Part shown: positions 13,164 through 24,306 of the stretch, in pieces
Position numbering within the stretch: the stretch's first letter is position 1
Layout of the letters: each line of letters opens with the position of its first letter
Assembly (NCBI RefSeq): GCF_000143415.4
Contig: NW_003314273.1
Location: 1,384,563-1,448,562 of the forward strand
From: Selaginella moellendorffii
Lineage: Eukaryota; Streptophyta; Lycopodiopsida; Selaginellales; Selaginellaceae
Length of the DNA: 64,000 nt
Direction of reading: 5' to 3'
Notes under the pieces: generated by a model
What the model saw: the letters and a program-made list of their open reading frames with translations, nothing else
The model's database searches: none
What the model was told of the DNA's origin: nothing
Made by a program: the position numbers and the translations under genes

Positions 13164-14310
13164 TTAGAGCTTGCTGATTTGCTTGATGCTGCCAAGAGCT
13201 CTTGCTTTGTTGTGCAGCACCTGTTTTTGGATCTTGCCAGTCGCAGTTTTGTCCAAGGCCACGAGAATGATGACGCTTTTTGGCACCATGAACTCTGGCA
13301 AACGCTGTCGACAGAATGAGAGTATCTCCTCCTCCTTGCTTCTCATGCCGTGCTTGAGGGACACAAATGCACATGGAGACTCGCCCCACTTCTCGTCTGG
13401 CCGCGCCACCACAGCAGCTTCCAACACTGCTGGATGCGTGGAAGAAAAAGAAGCAAACTTTAACTAGAAACAAAGAAGAAAAAACTCTCCTCTTACCTGT
13501 ACAAGATGCTCCCACTTCCAGGCTGCTAATGTTCTCCCCTCCAGAAATGGTAATATTCTTGGCTCGATCCTTGATCTCGATGTATCCATCAGGATGCCAA
13601 ACTGCCAAGTCCCCTGAGTGGAACCATCCTCCTCTAAAGCTCTCCAGCGTCGCCTCTGGATTGTTCAAGTACCCCCTGAACACCATGTTCCCACGCATGC
13701 AAACTTTGCCAATGGTGACACCGTCCTTGGCAACCGGTTCCAGAGTTTCGGAGTTGAGCACCTGTAAGCCGTCGAGGCAAACATATTTCACACCCTGCTG
13801 AGCCTTGAGCCTGGCCTGCTCATCGGGCTAAAGGCTGTCCCATTTGGGATTCCACTTGCACACTGTGCATGGACCATATGTTTCTGTGAGCCTGTAGACA
13901 TGCGTCACATGAAACCCGAGAGCTTCAATTTTAGCCAGGACTGCTGCCGGAGGAGCCGCACCCGTGGTCATTATCCTGACTTGCCTGTGTTGGAGCCGCA
14001 AGAACGTTGAGCCTGTTGCCACACTTATGATCGTGTTGAGCACCGTGGGAGCAGAGCAAAAGTTGGTCACGTTGTGCTCGGCTATGGTGGCAAAGATTCC
14101 TTTGGCTATCACCTGTGGAAACGAGGAACTTTACTGCTCTACAAGCGTAAATGAAGAGACGAGGAAAAGCAACCCTGGTGAAGGCATATGTTGGTCCCGG
14201 CCAGAGCTGCGACTGCCTAAGAAAAGCACCACCCGTTGCAATGGAAGAGCGGGAGAGTCCAGAGATAGATGCATGGCAAGCTTAAGCCAGCTTCACGTCT
14301 TATTCTGGAA
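13164..14310 (-). pseudogene. Acyl-activating enzyme (AMP-binding CoA ligase) pseudogene
   Basis: Read on the minus strand, the order is that of plant peroxisomal-type acyl-activating enzymes: LPLFHCNGW, TNICLHQ, a CSAPTVLN block, the GAAPP loop, a YRLTETYGP block (usually Y-G-LTETYGP), the GGWFHSGDLAV and IKDRAKNITISGGENIS hinge region, then VVARPDEKWGE and the C-terminal ATGKIQK with the acyl-adenylation lysine. Lesions: TAG replaces Trp at 14,217-14,219 (after HCNGWCFS), TAG at 13,828-13,830 (before PDEQARL), and a one-base slip just after GGENISSLEV. The N-terminal P-loop motif is not found, so the gene is also 5'-truncated. Introns are retained, so this is a DNA-level copy and not a retrocopy. 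Confidence 0.85.
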
Positions 14311-14639
14311 GAGGCCAGTTGTAGAATTGTGGAAGAAGACGTAGAATGGAAGACATTTTTTTGTCTATACAGAGATCGAGGATGTGGCAGCGGTATGAAA
14401 GTCGAAAGTTCTCATTGTTGCTGAGATCTCAAAAGTGCAGGCGGTGATCTGGCGAACCTTGTTGGGAGGTAGAGAGTTTTTAATTCTACTGAACAGCTTA
14501 TCATTTGCAGACATTTTCCAGGAGAATGACTTGCAAATGCCACTGAGTGGCTTCAGAGGGGCACAAGTTTCGAGATGCATGAACGTGGGTACAGTAAACA
14601 TGCTGATTTTGTTCCGTTTCAAAGTGTCACTTGAGTTAT
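14311..14639. other. Spacer at an inversion junction
   Basis: An open frame on the minus strand covers most of this stretch but matches nothing I recognise. It separates the 5' end of the acyl-activating-enzyme fragment from the PAP N-terminal fragment and should contain one inversion breakpoint (see findings). Confidence 0.5.
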
Positions 14640-15110
14640 TTCTTCTCACAGCTCGATCATCTCCAGGAAATGATCCCATTCCGCAAGCCAGTAGCATAGC
14701 TTAAGTCTCCAATGTGGAAAATTGCATCTACGACCTCTTTTGCCATGGCATCAATAACTTGCAGTGCACCAGGCTGCAAACATAAATAGTTTGGGAGCGT
14801 GAAGTTGGCAAGATGTAAGAGTTTCTGAGATTTAACTTACTTGGATGTAATGCTCCAAGCTGTCATCTCGTTCGGCCTTTCCCATGTCTCCAAAGATTAA
14901 AAACTTCGTACAGTAAGGTCCTCCGGCCGGAGGAGTAGTGAACGTTTTCAAGTTGGACCAGCCAGAATTATCACTGCAAATAATCAGACTTTAGAGTCAG
15001 CACAGACGATGAAAGGAAACCTTCCTTACCTTCCATATCGGTATGAATATCTTGTATCAGGCCTAAGATTTGGCATTCGTGCAATGTGTACGAAACCAGG
15101 TCATGCCAAC
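14640..15110 (-). pseudogene. Purple acid phosphatase pseudogene, N-terminal half
   Basis: Minus-strand blocks run in PAP order: a fibronectin-like domain piece (GFVHIARMPNLRPDTRYSYRYG, about 15,030-15,100), TPPAGG, the metal-binding FGDMGKAERD, EHYIQPGALQVIDAMA, FHIGDLSYATG, then LAEWDHFLEMIE ending about 14,650. Frameshifts occur before GFVHIA and after SYATG. The fragment stops where the plus-strand fragment at 12,007 resumes (PVASKTAYMTAIGNHE). The two halves are therefore complementary parts of one gene type, split by an inversion. Confidence 0.85.
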
Positions 15111-15544
15111 TGAAGTCCTTAGCTGGTCCCGAGACAGCATCTACAGCGGAAAAAACAAAATTAAAATATAAAAGAAGCCAAGAGAAAAATAGAAATCGAC
15201 ATCATACCACACAAATCTCCTCAAGTATGACAATTTCTTTCACAAGAAAAATCAGCCTTCTCATGCTCAGTATGCCAACAACATTTTCATCTAAGGAATC
15301 CTGTGATGAGCGAGATTCTCAAAAAAAGCAGGCATCCATGCAATGTGTGAATGGTAATTTTTTTCTTCTTGCTATCTCTTGCTTTATGAGAGCTCATGTT
15401 TTTGTGCATAGGGGAGAACATCATCCAGCCGTGTAGGCTGGGAAGTATGTGAATAGCTGGCAGACATCATTTGACGTGAAAGACAGATTGCCACAGTAAA
15501 GTTCTTCTTCCTTTTCCCTTTTCTGACCAGTTTCGCTTGCAGAA

Positions 15545-16212
15545 TAGACTTGCTAGTGGATGACAACAATTTGTGGGCATCTTATGCTGGTCCCAGAGGC
15601 TGGAATGGTGAAATCAGTGGTTGGCTTTGCGTAAATTTCTCAAGTTCTCTCTTTCAGATCCCAACATACTCCAAGTGGAGAATGGTTGAATGTCCTTGGT
15701 TGAGTATCGTTCACATTTCAGCATTTGGTCTATCATGAAGGTTTGCATGCTCGTTTCTCATTAACCCAGACTAGAGTGCCTTGCCTCAGGCACCTCTCAT
15801 CATTGGTTGTGAGTTGAGAACAATCATGAAAGAACACCTTCAAATTTACAAGAACACTGAGATAATAGTGGTAAATCAAGGTAAGTTTATGAAGATTGGA
15901 GCCACTGCTTTCTTAGTATCTTTCTTTTGACATGTAGAATACAGGGATGCAAAGTGGGCTGGATAGGACAGTTGTCATAGTGGCATGGAACAGAGGGTGG
16001 AAGCGAGCATTAATCAAGAACAACTGTAGATTGGAACCAGGTGTGACAGCAAGTGTGAGAGATTTGCGGAAAGTACACAATACATTACATAGTTCACAAT
16101 TGATATATATCTTTGTTCTGTGTGGGTTATAGCACAAAGAATGGACTTCAAGGCAGGAGGATGGTTTTGAAGTGGAAATAGATTCCCACAACTGTGGGGT
16201 GTATATCTTGTC
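15545..16212 (+). pseudogene. GH27 alpha-galactosidase pseudogene, C-terminal half
   Basis: The blocks match the second half of plant alpha-galactosidases: NNLWASYAGPRGWN (15,565-15,605), DPNILQVENG, a FQHLVYHE segment in place of HFSIWALMK, APLIIGCELRTIMKEHLQIYKNTEIIVVNQ (15,790-15,880), then the beta-sandwich domain RTVVIVAWNRG, VTASVRDL and finally DSHNCGVYIL near 16,185-16,205. In the family the WASYAGPGGWND block borders the active site. Stops and frame changes separate the blocks (for example after the aligned WAG near 15,960), and the N-terminal catalytic half is missing. Confidence 0.8.
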
Positions 16213-16599
16213 CAACATTTCCATGGCAGAAGTGTACTTTAATAGTGGAAGATGAACATGGGATGCCAACACCACTGATTTGTAGTTAAAAAGTAGATTT
16301 TAAATCTATTTTCCTTACTTCTTGAAACTAATATGTGTTTTGTCAAGGTGTTTTGCAAGTCCTTGCGTAAAATGCCTCAACAATTGGAGAGCATATAAGG
16401 ACAGGAATGACAAGGGTCGCATTCATACAGCAACCATGTCGCAAAACTACATCAAGCAGAAAAACCTCTGGCCTTCAACTGTTTCTTTGAAAAAAACGAG
16501 TCTCGGAAGCATACCCCCGTGCGCATTTGATTGAGCCCCTCATTGGCAGTCACTAAAAGGTAACCATTCATCACTGCTGTGGAATCCAGGCTGCTTTCC

Positions 16600-17262
16600 A
16601 GGCTTCACTGGCAGCGATCCCATGGTAGTGGTGAAGATCTATGCTCGAGAGGTGAGCCAGATGATGCTAGAAGCGCTTGGGGAATCTGAATTGGAAAGAT
16701 GAACAATTTCAGTCAGGCAGAGAGCTTTCCTCTGCCGCTGGGAACGTCATGCTACTCCAATATTTTCTTCAGTAACAAGAGCTTCGGCGGATTTCTCTCG
16801 AAGGTGAAATCCTCGCTCCTGGACATTTCTCAGACATTGTTGCTGGGCGGCCAGAGGAGGAGGCACTGGAGGCGATGCATACGCTTGTGCAGGCGTTTTA
16901 AACCTCTTGGACAATGAGAAGGCTGTGAGGACCTTCGTGCCGCTGCTAAAGTCCCAGGAATTGCTCAAGGAGCTCTCTTTCATGAACAATGGGATCTCCA
17001 TCATGCTGTATGGGAGATCATCACCACCACCAGCTCTCTCAAGCTCTTCCACGTCCACAACAACATGACTGGTGATCAAGGGGCCAGATCTCTCGCCAGG
17101 CTCGTTGAGAAGGTTGCCCAGCTCGAGAACTTTCTCTTCTCGTCGACTAGAGTTGGGTGGCACTGGCTTCGGCCATGGCTGATGGAACCAACCTCAAATT
17201 TCTCGACTTGAGAGACAACAGGTCCTGGAGGTGGTGCTGTGCTTGGAAAATTTCAATCATGT
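16600..17262 (+). pseudogene. RanGAP (Ran GTPase-activating protein) pseudogene
   Basis: The blocks follow plant RanGAP order: the tail of the WPP nuclear-envelope-targeting domain (VVKIYAREVSQMMLEAL, 16,627-16,677), IFFSNKSFGG, DFVAGRPEEEALEAM, then leucine-rich-repeat pieces LLKSQELLKELSFMNNGIS, an HNNMTGDQGARSLARLVEK block, ENFLFSSTRVG and ADGTNLKFLDLRDNR. In the family the LRR arc stimulates GTP hydrolysis by Ran. Several frame changes are needed to read it (for example near 16,840, 16,905 and 17,150), so it is non-functional. It stops within the LRRs. Confidence 0.8.
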
Positions 17263-17339
17263 TGAATCTACATACCGTGCCATGAAAAAACTTTCCCGGA
17301 TTTTGTACATATTAAAGAGCGCTCTACATTTCCTAGCGC

Positions 17340-17739
17340 TGCTGTTGTTATCAGATATGCAACCAGGAAACGGGTTGTCAAATAAATAGTCTTCATGCTT
17401 TGGGACGGGAGTGGGAACTCTTAGAGCTGGACCTTTGTGCAGCATTTTCACTTGAAACGCAAATTCATCTCAAGACATATTCCCAGCTCCACAGCCATCA
17501 ATGAGCCGAATAAGCTTTTGCCTGGAGGAGAGTGGAACAAAAGTTAAGGAATTGGAAAAACTATAAACATAGCATGAAGCCATGTTTCCATCATGTGTGA
17601 ACATGAAGACATCGCTCTCAAGTGCCACTGTGTAATCCACAGCCGAGAGCCTGTTTTGGTACCTGGCGAGTGTTGAAAGCTCCTCATAAATTGCCAATGT
17701 TGAATGCAAGTACACGCCTGGAAAGATCTTCTTCAGCAA
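17340..17739 (-). pseudogene. O-fucosyltransferase-family pseudogene, C-terminal part
   Basis: The blocks match plant O-fucosyltransferase-like proteins (GT65-related, Golgi): LKKIFPGVYLHSTLAIYEEL, SAVDYTVALESDVFMFTHDGNMA, RQKLIRLIDG, then EFAFQVKMLHKG and PKHEDYLFDNPFPGC. A Trp codon has become TGA (17,470-17,472) directly before DEFAF, and the N-terminal two thirds are absent. A ~51-bp intron seems to sit before RQKLI, so introns were retained. It faces the RanGAP fragment tail-to-tail. Confidence 0.8.
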
Positions 17740-17744
17740 CCTAT

Positions 17745-18401
17745 CTATGAGAAATCGGTGATAGTCTTTCTACTACTGGCAATTCCTGTCATATGATTTC
17801 TTGTGTTCTTGTAACTACTGTTAGTAGGGCAGTGAGACAAAAAAAAACAAACAAACAAACAAAAAATGGGTTTAATGTCAGAGAATGAAAATGGCAAATG
17901 TGAGCAACATTCTTGGTAAGATGGAAAAACAATGCATACGTTGTAAGGCCCTTTTTTTATGATGGGAAATGTTTTCAATTGTGATTGTGACAGGAGAATA
18001 GCAACTGAAAAATCACTTCCTTTTCCATGCTTTCTCCAAAGACTATTAATTTTAAAGATTTAATACAAAATTATAGTAGTGCAGCATCAATGGGTGCAAA
18101 CATTGAAGAGATTGCAGTAGGTGGCCCCAATTAATTTAAGATATATGAACAAATTTAACATAATATTGGAAGTTTTAAATCAAATAATGAAAAATATTTA
18201 CAATTATATATTCTAGATACCTCTTGAGAAACAGAAATAAGAATGAAAAAAAAACACATTTCTAAATGCAATAAGCATCTAATGGGTGATCTTGATAAAT
18301 AATTAAAAGAGATAAATCCCTATGCTAATGCATTCACAATGTTGTCAAAAATAGAGAATAAAGTGTTAAATTCAACAAAAATTCAAGGAGGTTTAAGTGA
18401 T
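17745..18401. other. AT-rich spacer
   Basis: No gene or RNA recognised. The stretch has poly-A/CAAA tracts near 17,840-17,865 and becomes strongly AT-rich from about 18,000. Confidence 0.5.
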
Positions 18402-18460
18402 ATTGTATCATCTTGGATCAGTTATAAAGCAATTAGATAACTGATCCAAGATGATACAAT
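18402..18460. repeat. Perfect hairpin, 24-bp arms
   Basis: The left arm 18,402-18,425 and the right arm 18,437-18,460 are exact reverse complements, separated by an 11-bp loop. The arms start ATTGTATCATC and end GATGATACAAT. This could be a transcribed foldback producing small RNA, or the core of a small foldback element. Confidence 0.9.
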
Positions 18461-18480
18461 ACACCAGGTTCAAATGATTT

Positions 18481-18500
18481 TAAACCCTAAACCCTAAACA
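18481..18500. repeat. Short telomere-like (CCCTAAA) tract
   Basis: Two and a half units of the plant telomere repeat between the two hairpins. This is interstitial and far too short for a chromosome end. Confidence 0.8.
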
Positions 18501-18506
18501 AAAATA

Positions 18507-18586
18507 ATTTTGTTGTACAAAGATGGTATTCATTTGATGAATAATTTTAACTATATCTACTATATACCATCTTTGTACAACAAAAT
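18507..18586. repeat. Perfect hairpin, 23-bp arms
   Basis: Arms 18,507-18,529 and 18,564-18,586 are exact reverse complements with a 34-bp loop. The arms are unrelated to the hairpin 50 bp upstream. Confidence 0.9.
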
Positions 18587-18947
18587 TTTGTTTAATTTTA
18601 ATAATATAGTATCAAATCAATTAAATACTCTTTGTTCTAATTTGAGTGATTCGATACTACATTGATCCCATAGTGAGAAATTTCATTTATAAAAGATCCA
18701 AGACTTCACTCACCAATCAGAGTTTTAATTGTGATATAATGTTAGATATTTATTATGTGATAGAGTCAATTTTAGAAGGGATTTTTTATATAAATATTAT
18801 ATTATTTTTAACTATGTATGTTATTTGTTAAAAATTACAATTACAATTACAACTCTTTGAAATTACTAAAACATCAGGAATAAACACAATGCTCCCAGCA
18901 TAGTTGGGACTTTTTAGTTTCAATTAATTTTGACTTTTTAAACGAAT
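18587..18947. other. AT-rich region upstream of CFAP65
   Basis: This presumably holds the CFAP65 5' UTR and promoter. I see no distinctive TATA box or regulatory motif that I would defend. Confidence 0.4.
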
Positions 18948-21900
18948 ATGCCAATAGGGTTTTCAAGGATGATCGACCTTGCTGATAAGTGTATCCAACT
19001 GGGTCTGCAATATCCAGATTCAATCGAGTGGCACAACTGGATCCCGGGAAGAGAGTATCACAAAATCTTATATGTGAGAAACAAAATTTATAAAACTCAA
19101 GTAAGTCTCTTCCTTTTCAATTTTGTTTAGTGAAGTCGTCGATTCAGGTTATACAATGGTGTGCTCCTCCATCGTCTCAGTTTTGGACGACTTACAACGA
19201 GCCTGTGAGGCTGAATGGGCTCGTTACTGTGGCCATTGGCGTTGTGTTCAGGCCCTCAAAGCTGCAGTGGTACGAAAGCGTGATCGAATTTTCGTCCACA
19301 AAGGTATTGTTTAGTGTGCCTTGAGCATTCCCTTATGAGATAATTTATTTAGGGAGATTTTTCCGTGACCCTGAGAGGAATTCCTCCGCTGGTATGCCTC
19401 AGTTTCCAAAAGGCCTTGTGGCTGGGATACTGTCCAGTGAATGATTTTACTGAAAGGAAGTTCATCATGAGGAACCTTGGTGATACCATCTTGACGGCGA
19501 GCTGGAAAGTCCATCTTCCTTTCACAATTGCTCCAGAAAAAGTCACTATAAATCCTGGAGATGCTCTCTTGGCTACCGGAAGGTTTGCTCCAAGGAAAGC
19601 TGGCCCGTACGAAGCTGTGGTAATTGAATGCAAGTTTCTCTTAAGGGGTTTAAAGATCTTCGTGTTTATTTTTCTTACTCTCAACTTTTGATTTTAATTT
19701 AGGCATTGTGCGGGATTGGTGGCATGTCTGTCAAGCTTCAACTGCATGGAGTTGGAAAGCATTCTTTCCTTACACTATCCCAAACGATGATAAACTTTGG
19801 ATCTCTTTTCCTTGGCACTGTCAGAGTGATATACTTGAAAGTCACTAATAATTCTGCAGTTCCCTCATTTTATCGGCTAAAAAGACTTAATACTGATTCC
19901 GACTTCATGGTGGAGCCCGCAGAAGGAACTATACCAGAAGGATCAACACATTATTTAAAGGTAGCAATAATTGGTTTTTTACTATCTGCTTTGAACTTTC
20001 TGAGTCTTTGTAGCTAACATATAGACCTACTGTTGCTGGTTCGTGTCCCGTGGAACACTTCGACCTTGTTGTCCCACAAACCAGCCCAGTTTCGTTTACT
20101 TGCGTTGGTGGAGTATTGAGGCCAACAGTAAGAATCTCATCTTTTACTGTCAGCTTTGGCACTGTCGAGTCAGGGGGACACAGCTCACGCTCCATCACAT
20201 TGAAAAATCAGACAGATCTGCCCGTACTGTTTCAATTTATGCCGGGTGACATGGGGGTATTCCAGTTCCATGAATCAAATGGCTGCATTGCTCCAAGAAG
20301 CACAGTGATACTGACGGTCAAGTTTAAGCCCATAGAGCCTGCCAATTACTACGTGCGTGTCATGTGCATTATCAAAGATCAGTATCCCTTATATTGTGAT
20401 CTGGTTGGTACTTGCTACAGGGACATCGTGAGAGCATCAACTTTGATGTCCTACCATATAGATCGTCATCGACAGTCATTAATTGACCGAAAAGGAAAAA
20501 AACCCGAGCCTATGACTACAAACTTTTGGAGCTCCGACAGGACACAAGTTGCTGAGGGCGATGAGTCGGAGGTGGAAGATTTTGATCAATGGAACATGAG
20601 CACAGTATCAGAGCACGGTACAACGACGGTTCCTGATATGCTCAAAGGCCTTCTAGTGCCTCGAGAGAACAGAAAGAGTATGTTGGGGGACTTTTTTGTG
20701 GATTCTATTCCGGTTTTTTCCAAAGCTGTAATGAAAGCTAACGAAGTCTGGGACGAATATTTTAATGGGAGCATGGACGGATGGGACCCGGTGACCCTGG
20801 ATGTGACACAGGTTGACTTTGGCATGTGTGAATGCAATGGTTCCTCTCGTACGAAGAACGTAACTGTGAAGAACAATTCCAGAGGTGGTCATGTGAACAT
20901 CATCTGGGTGATCCGGGAACCGCATCTGGAGATGATCAAGCCAACGGGAGCCTATGTTGACAGTGACTTCAGCGAGATGATGTATTACAAAAATTTTGAC
21001 CCGGTATTTCAGGTCTGCCCGCCGGTCGCTCGAATCAACGCTGGAGATCTGTTCACTTTTAATGTGACTTACAAGCCAAAGCTTCCAAACTTTTACTACT
21101 TCAAGCACATGGCTTGCTTTGTCTACGACATCAGCAGCTCCAAGGGTACATCAAACGTGCTACCGCCTTGGACTATCATTGGTTCTTGTTTTGGTCATAC
21201 TTTCCATTCTCACTCATGGGAAGTTCGTCCAGAGGCATTCTTTGATCCAGGCAGAGTTGTGTTTCAACCAGCGCTGCAGGGATCATGCGTCTACCAAACT
21301 GTGGCTCTCCGCAACCTGAAACACACTGCCTTGAGGTAGTTTGAAGAAGGTAAGTCTATTTATTGATCATTTATGACAGCTGTGCAGATTTTTCTTTCCT
21401 CGGGAGTTCCTTTGGCCCGAGTTTTCACTGACTCCTATGGAGGGTGTTATTCCAGGTAATGGCTTTCAGCTTATTAGCTTCAGATTTACTGCTGGTCACC
21501 TGGGGTTTTTTGCCAACAAGATTATCTGTAGATTAAATCATTCAATGGTCGATGAGCTTCTTATCACTTTGTATGCAAGTTCTCATATCCCCAAGGTGCA
21601 AATGAAATCTACTTATGTCCAAACAATCCTGACAGACTGTTACTCCAGATGGAGGTTTCTAATGGCACCAGCATTTGTTTTAAGCCAACAAACATTGGCA
21701 CGCGAGAACATTTACCAATTATCCTCACCAACACAAGTGACATTGCTTTGCAGTATGACTGCCTCGTGCCGATGGAATATGGAGACATAATTTCTCTCTC
21801 TCCGGCATCTGGAGTTTTACGAGGAAAGGAAAAGCAGGAGGTGATTTGCACTTTTAGTCCACTTGATGAGAAGTACTACTCGTTTCAAATATCCTGCTCC

Positions 21901-24306
21901 TACTCTGGTTGCATTGAGATGGCCTATTACCAAGAGCACAAAGTCCTGACGAGGAACTGTCCAACTCCCAAAACGGATTATTTCACATTGGACATTGATG
22001 GAGAGGGACTAGTTGGAGTTATCACTGTGGAGCCCGGAAGGGCCGACTTTGGGATGCTAGTAGTCAATAACCAATACGAACACAAGCTTAGCTTATACAA
22101 TTCTACCAAGGGTCTCCTGGAATATGCTCTTAGCTGCCACTCATTGTCCATTACCTCAGACAAGTACTCGATTACTTTCGACGCTCCTACAGACTCTATA
22201 GCACCCAAATCATACAAGGACGTTATGGTGTTGTTTACGCTCAAGTACAATATACATTATAAGATGGACATCCAATGCAAAACGCTGGCTCCCACAACTG
22301 ACGAATGTCTCGCCAAGCACAAGCCTGTCGGCACTTACACAACATGTGCTTTCTCGGCTGTTGCTGCGTATCCAGGTGTAGTTATTTCGGGGGTTAGGAG
22401 TGAGAGGCTCAGCGCTGCTCAGCTCTGGAGTCGCTTGCGGATAGACGACTTGAATCACGCGCTGAGCGAGCCTCCAAGACCAGCTCTTACGAACTCGGTC
22501 TACAAGTATCTTTTTGGCCTTGGAAAGCCACTGGACGACTTTAAGCCATTCATGCTCCGGTTCATGGCTCAAAATGTCGGACGGAAGCCTTCAGTGGTGC
22601 ACATTGTTTTTACTTGTCGAGTTCCTCTCACGGTCTCATGGAAGATTCGGCTTTGGAATGACACCGAGGTTGACATAGAAAGCTGGGTAGAAGATGGCGA
22701 GCCAAGCGAAGAAGAAAAGCGACTGGTGCAGGTCTGGAAAATGAAGCTCTTTGAGGTGGAACCGAGGCGAGGGGTGATCCAGCCAGGCGAGGAAGTACAT
22801 GTGAGATTCACCTACTACCACAAAATTGAAGGCTTTCACAGTTTCCCTGCCATTTTTGAGATAGAGGGTGGCTGCGTGGTCCAGTTGATGCTCAGTGGCA
22901 AAACCCTTCCTTTCTCACAGAAGATTCTGGGTTTACAGAGTCCAGCCTATACCCTCGTGCCCATTGTCATCGGAGACATTAATCCACCAGTCCAAACTTA
23001 TGAGCTCCGGAACGATGGCTACATGGAACTAGTGTACGAGCTCGACACCAGCCCTCTGCGACAGATGCAAGACGAGAACCATGGGTTTCCTGTGCTCCAG
23101 TGCTTTAATCCCAAAGGATGGATAGCTCCTTCGGAATCTATTCTTTTGAAATGGCTCTTTCAGCCACTGGAACCAAAACTTTATTCAGTCAGACTAACTT
23201 TCTACGTCGAGGGTGGAAAGCAAAACAACCTCGACATCCAGGGAATGGGATTCAGCTCCACGGAGAGAGCCTCTCTCCGTTACACACAGCTAAGGCCGCC
23301 CTTTGGAAAAGCGTACATGTGGTCTGGGTTGCCGGCCAAGCTCTCAACTGAGTTCTTGGACTTTGGCCACGTCAAGGAGCTCACCCTTACTCAGAAGCTG
23401 GTGAGCATCCAAAACGTCTCAGATGAGTATGAGGTGTCTTACAATTGGAGGAACAGCATGGCAGCCGATTTTATGATATACGGTGACTTTGACGTGTTTC
23501 CTCGGAGTGGAGTTATCCAGCCACAGGAAGAGATTCTATGCAAGGTGAGATTCAGGGCCGGGATTCAGCCTCAGTACTTTATGACAACTCTCTATTGCGA
23601 CATTGCCGTCGTGAATTTGGAGCCACCTCCCCGGCAAGTTCTTATCCAGCCATCGACTCCTGAAGAAGTGATTGACAGAGACGGGTATAGACTCGGCACA
23701 GGAGTTTACAACAAAATGTTCAGGCACATTCCAGTCATTAACCAGTGTCCTGAAGGAATGCGAGGCAGGTTACCACACTTTACACCCAGGCCCCTGTCAG
23801 CACTGCCGACGCCACCCAAGATTGCTGTTCCGCCCGACCAGGTTCTTTTTCTCACTGTCAACACGGAAGTGCACACGGCTGAAAAGTTTCATTCGACAAG
23901 CGAGCGGGTTATGAAGGAATTTATCTCCTTTCGGGACGACCAAGATGAGAAAAGGCTGAATGAATCATCAAGAGAGGTCCAATCAGAGATGGCAGGTCTG
24001 ATGCTCATGGAGATGCTCCAAGAGTTCCTTTTTGAAGAGGCCAAAGATAGCGACCAGAGCTCCTTCCGGGCCTTCGATGACAAGCGAGTGGTCTACTTTG
24101 AAGAGATCAAAGGATTGTCAAGCCAGGGAGCTGATTGCACTAAGGCAAAGATAAAACTGGACAAACTTGACTGGGAGGATGCTTTTAAAGTGACTCAGAA
24201 GAACATGGTGGAACTTGTTCTGGACAGTCTTTTATTTGGCACTGTCAAGGATATGTGTGAAAATAGCTTCACTAGCTGCACCAGAAGTTCTAGGCAGTGC
24301 AAATAG
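18948..24306 (+). CDS. CFAP65: CFAP65 (cilia- and flagella-associated protein 65), seven exons
   Basis: An intact gene that splices to about 1,673 residues. Exons: 18,948-19,100; 19,148-19,303; 19,353-19,619; 19,703-19,960; 20,014-21,335; 21,388-21,595; 21,649-24,306. All introns are GT-AG, 47-83 bp, and all phases join without stops. The protein is a string of MSP/ASH-type immunoglobulin-like domains as in animal and algal CFAP65/CCDC108 (animal proteins are about 1,900 residues). Family-like blocks include the N-terminal IEWHNWIPGREYHKILYVRN, a VTLRGIPPL block, WEVRPEAFFDPG, SLFFKPT-like CFKPTNIG and the C-terminal LVLDSLLFG. CFAP65 is an axonemal/central-apparatus-associated protein needed for motile flagella. 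In a land plant this implies flagellated sperm, so expression is probably confined to male gametogenesis (inference). The Met at 18,948 is the first in frame; a further upstream exon cannot be excluded. Confidence 0.92.
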
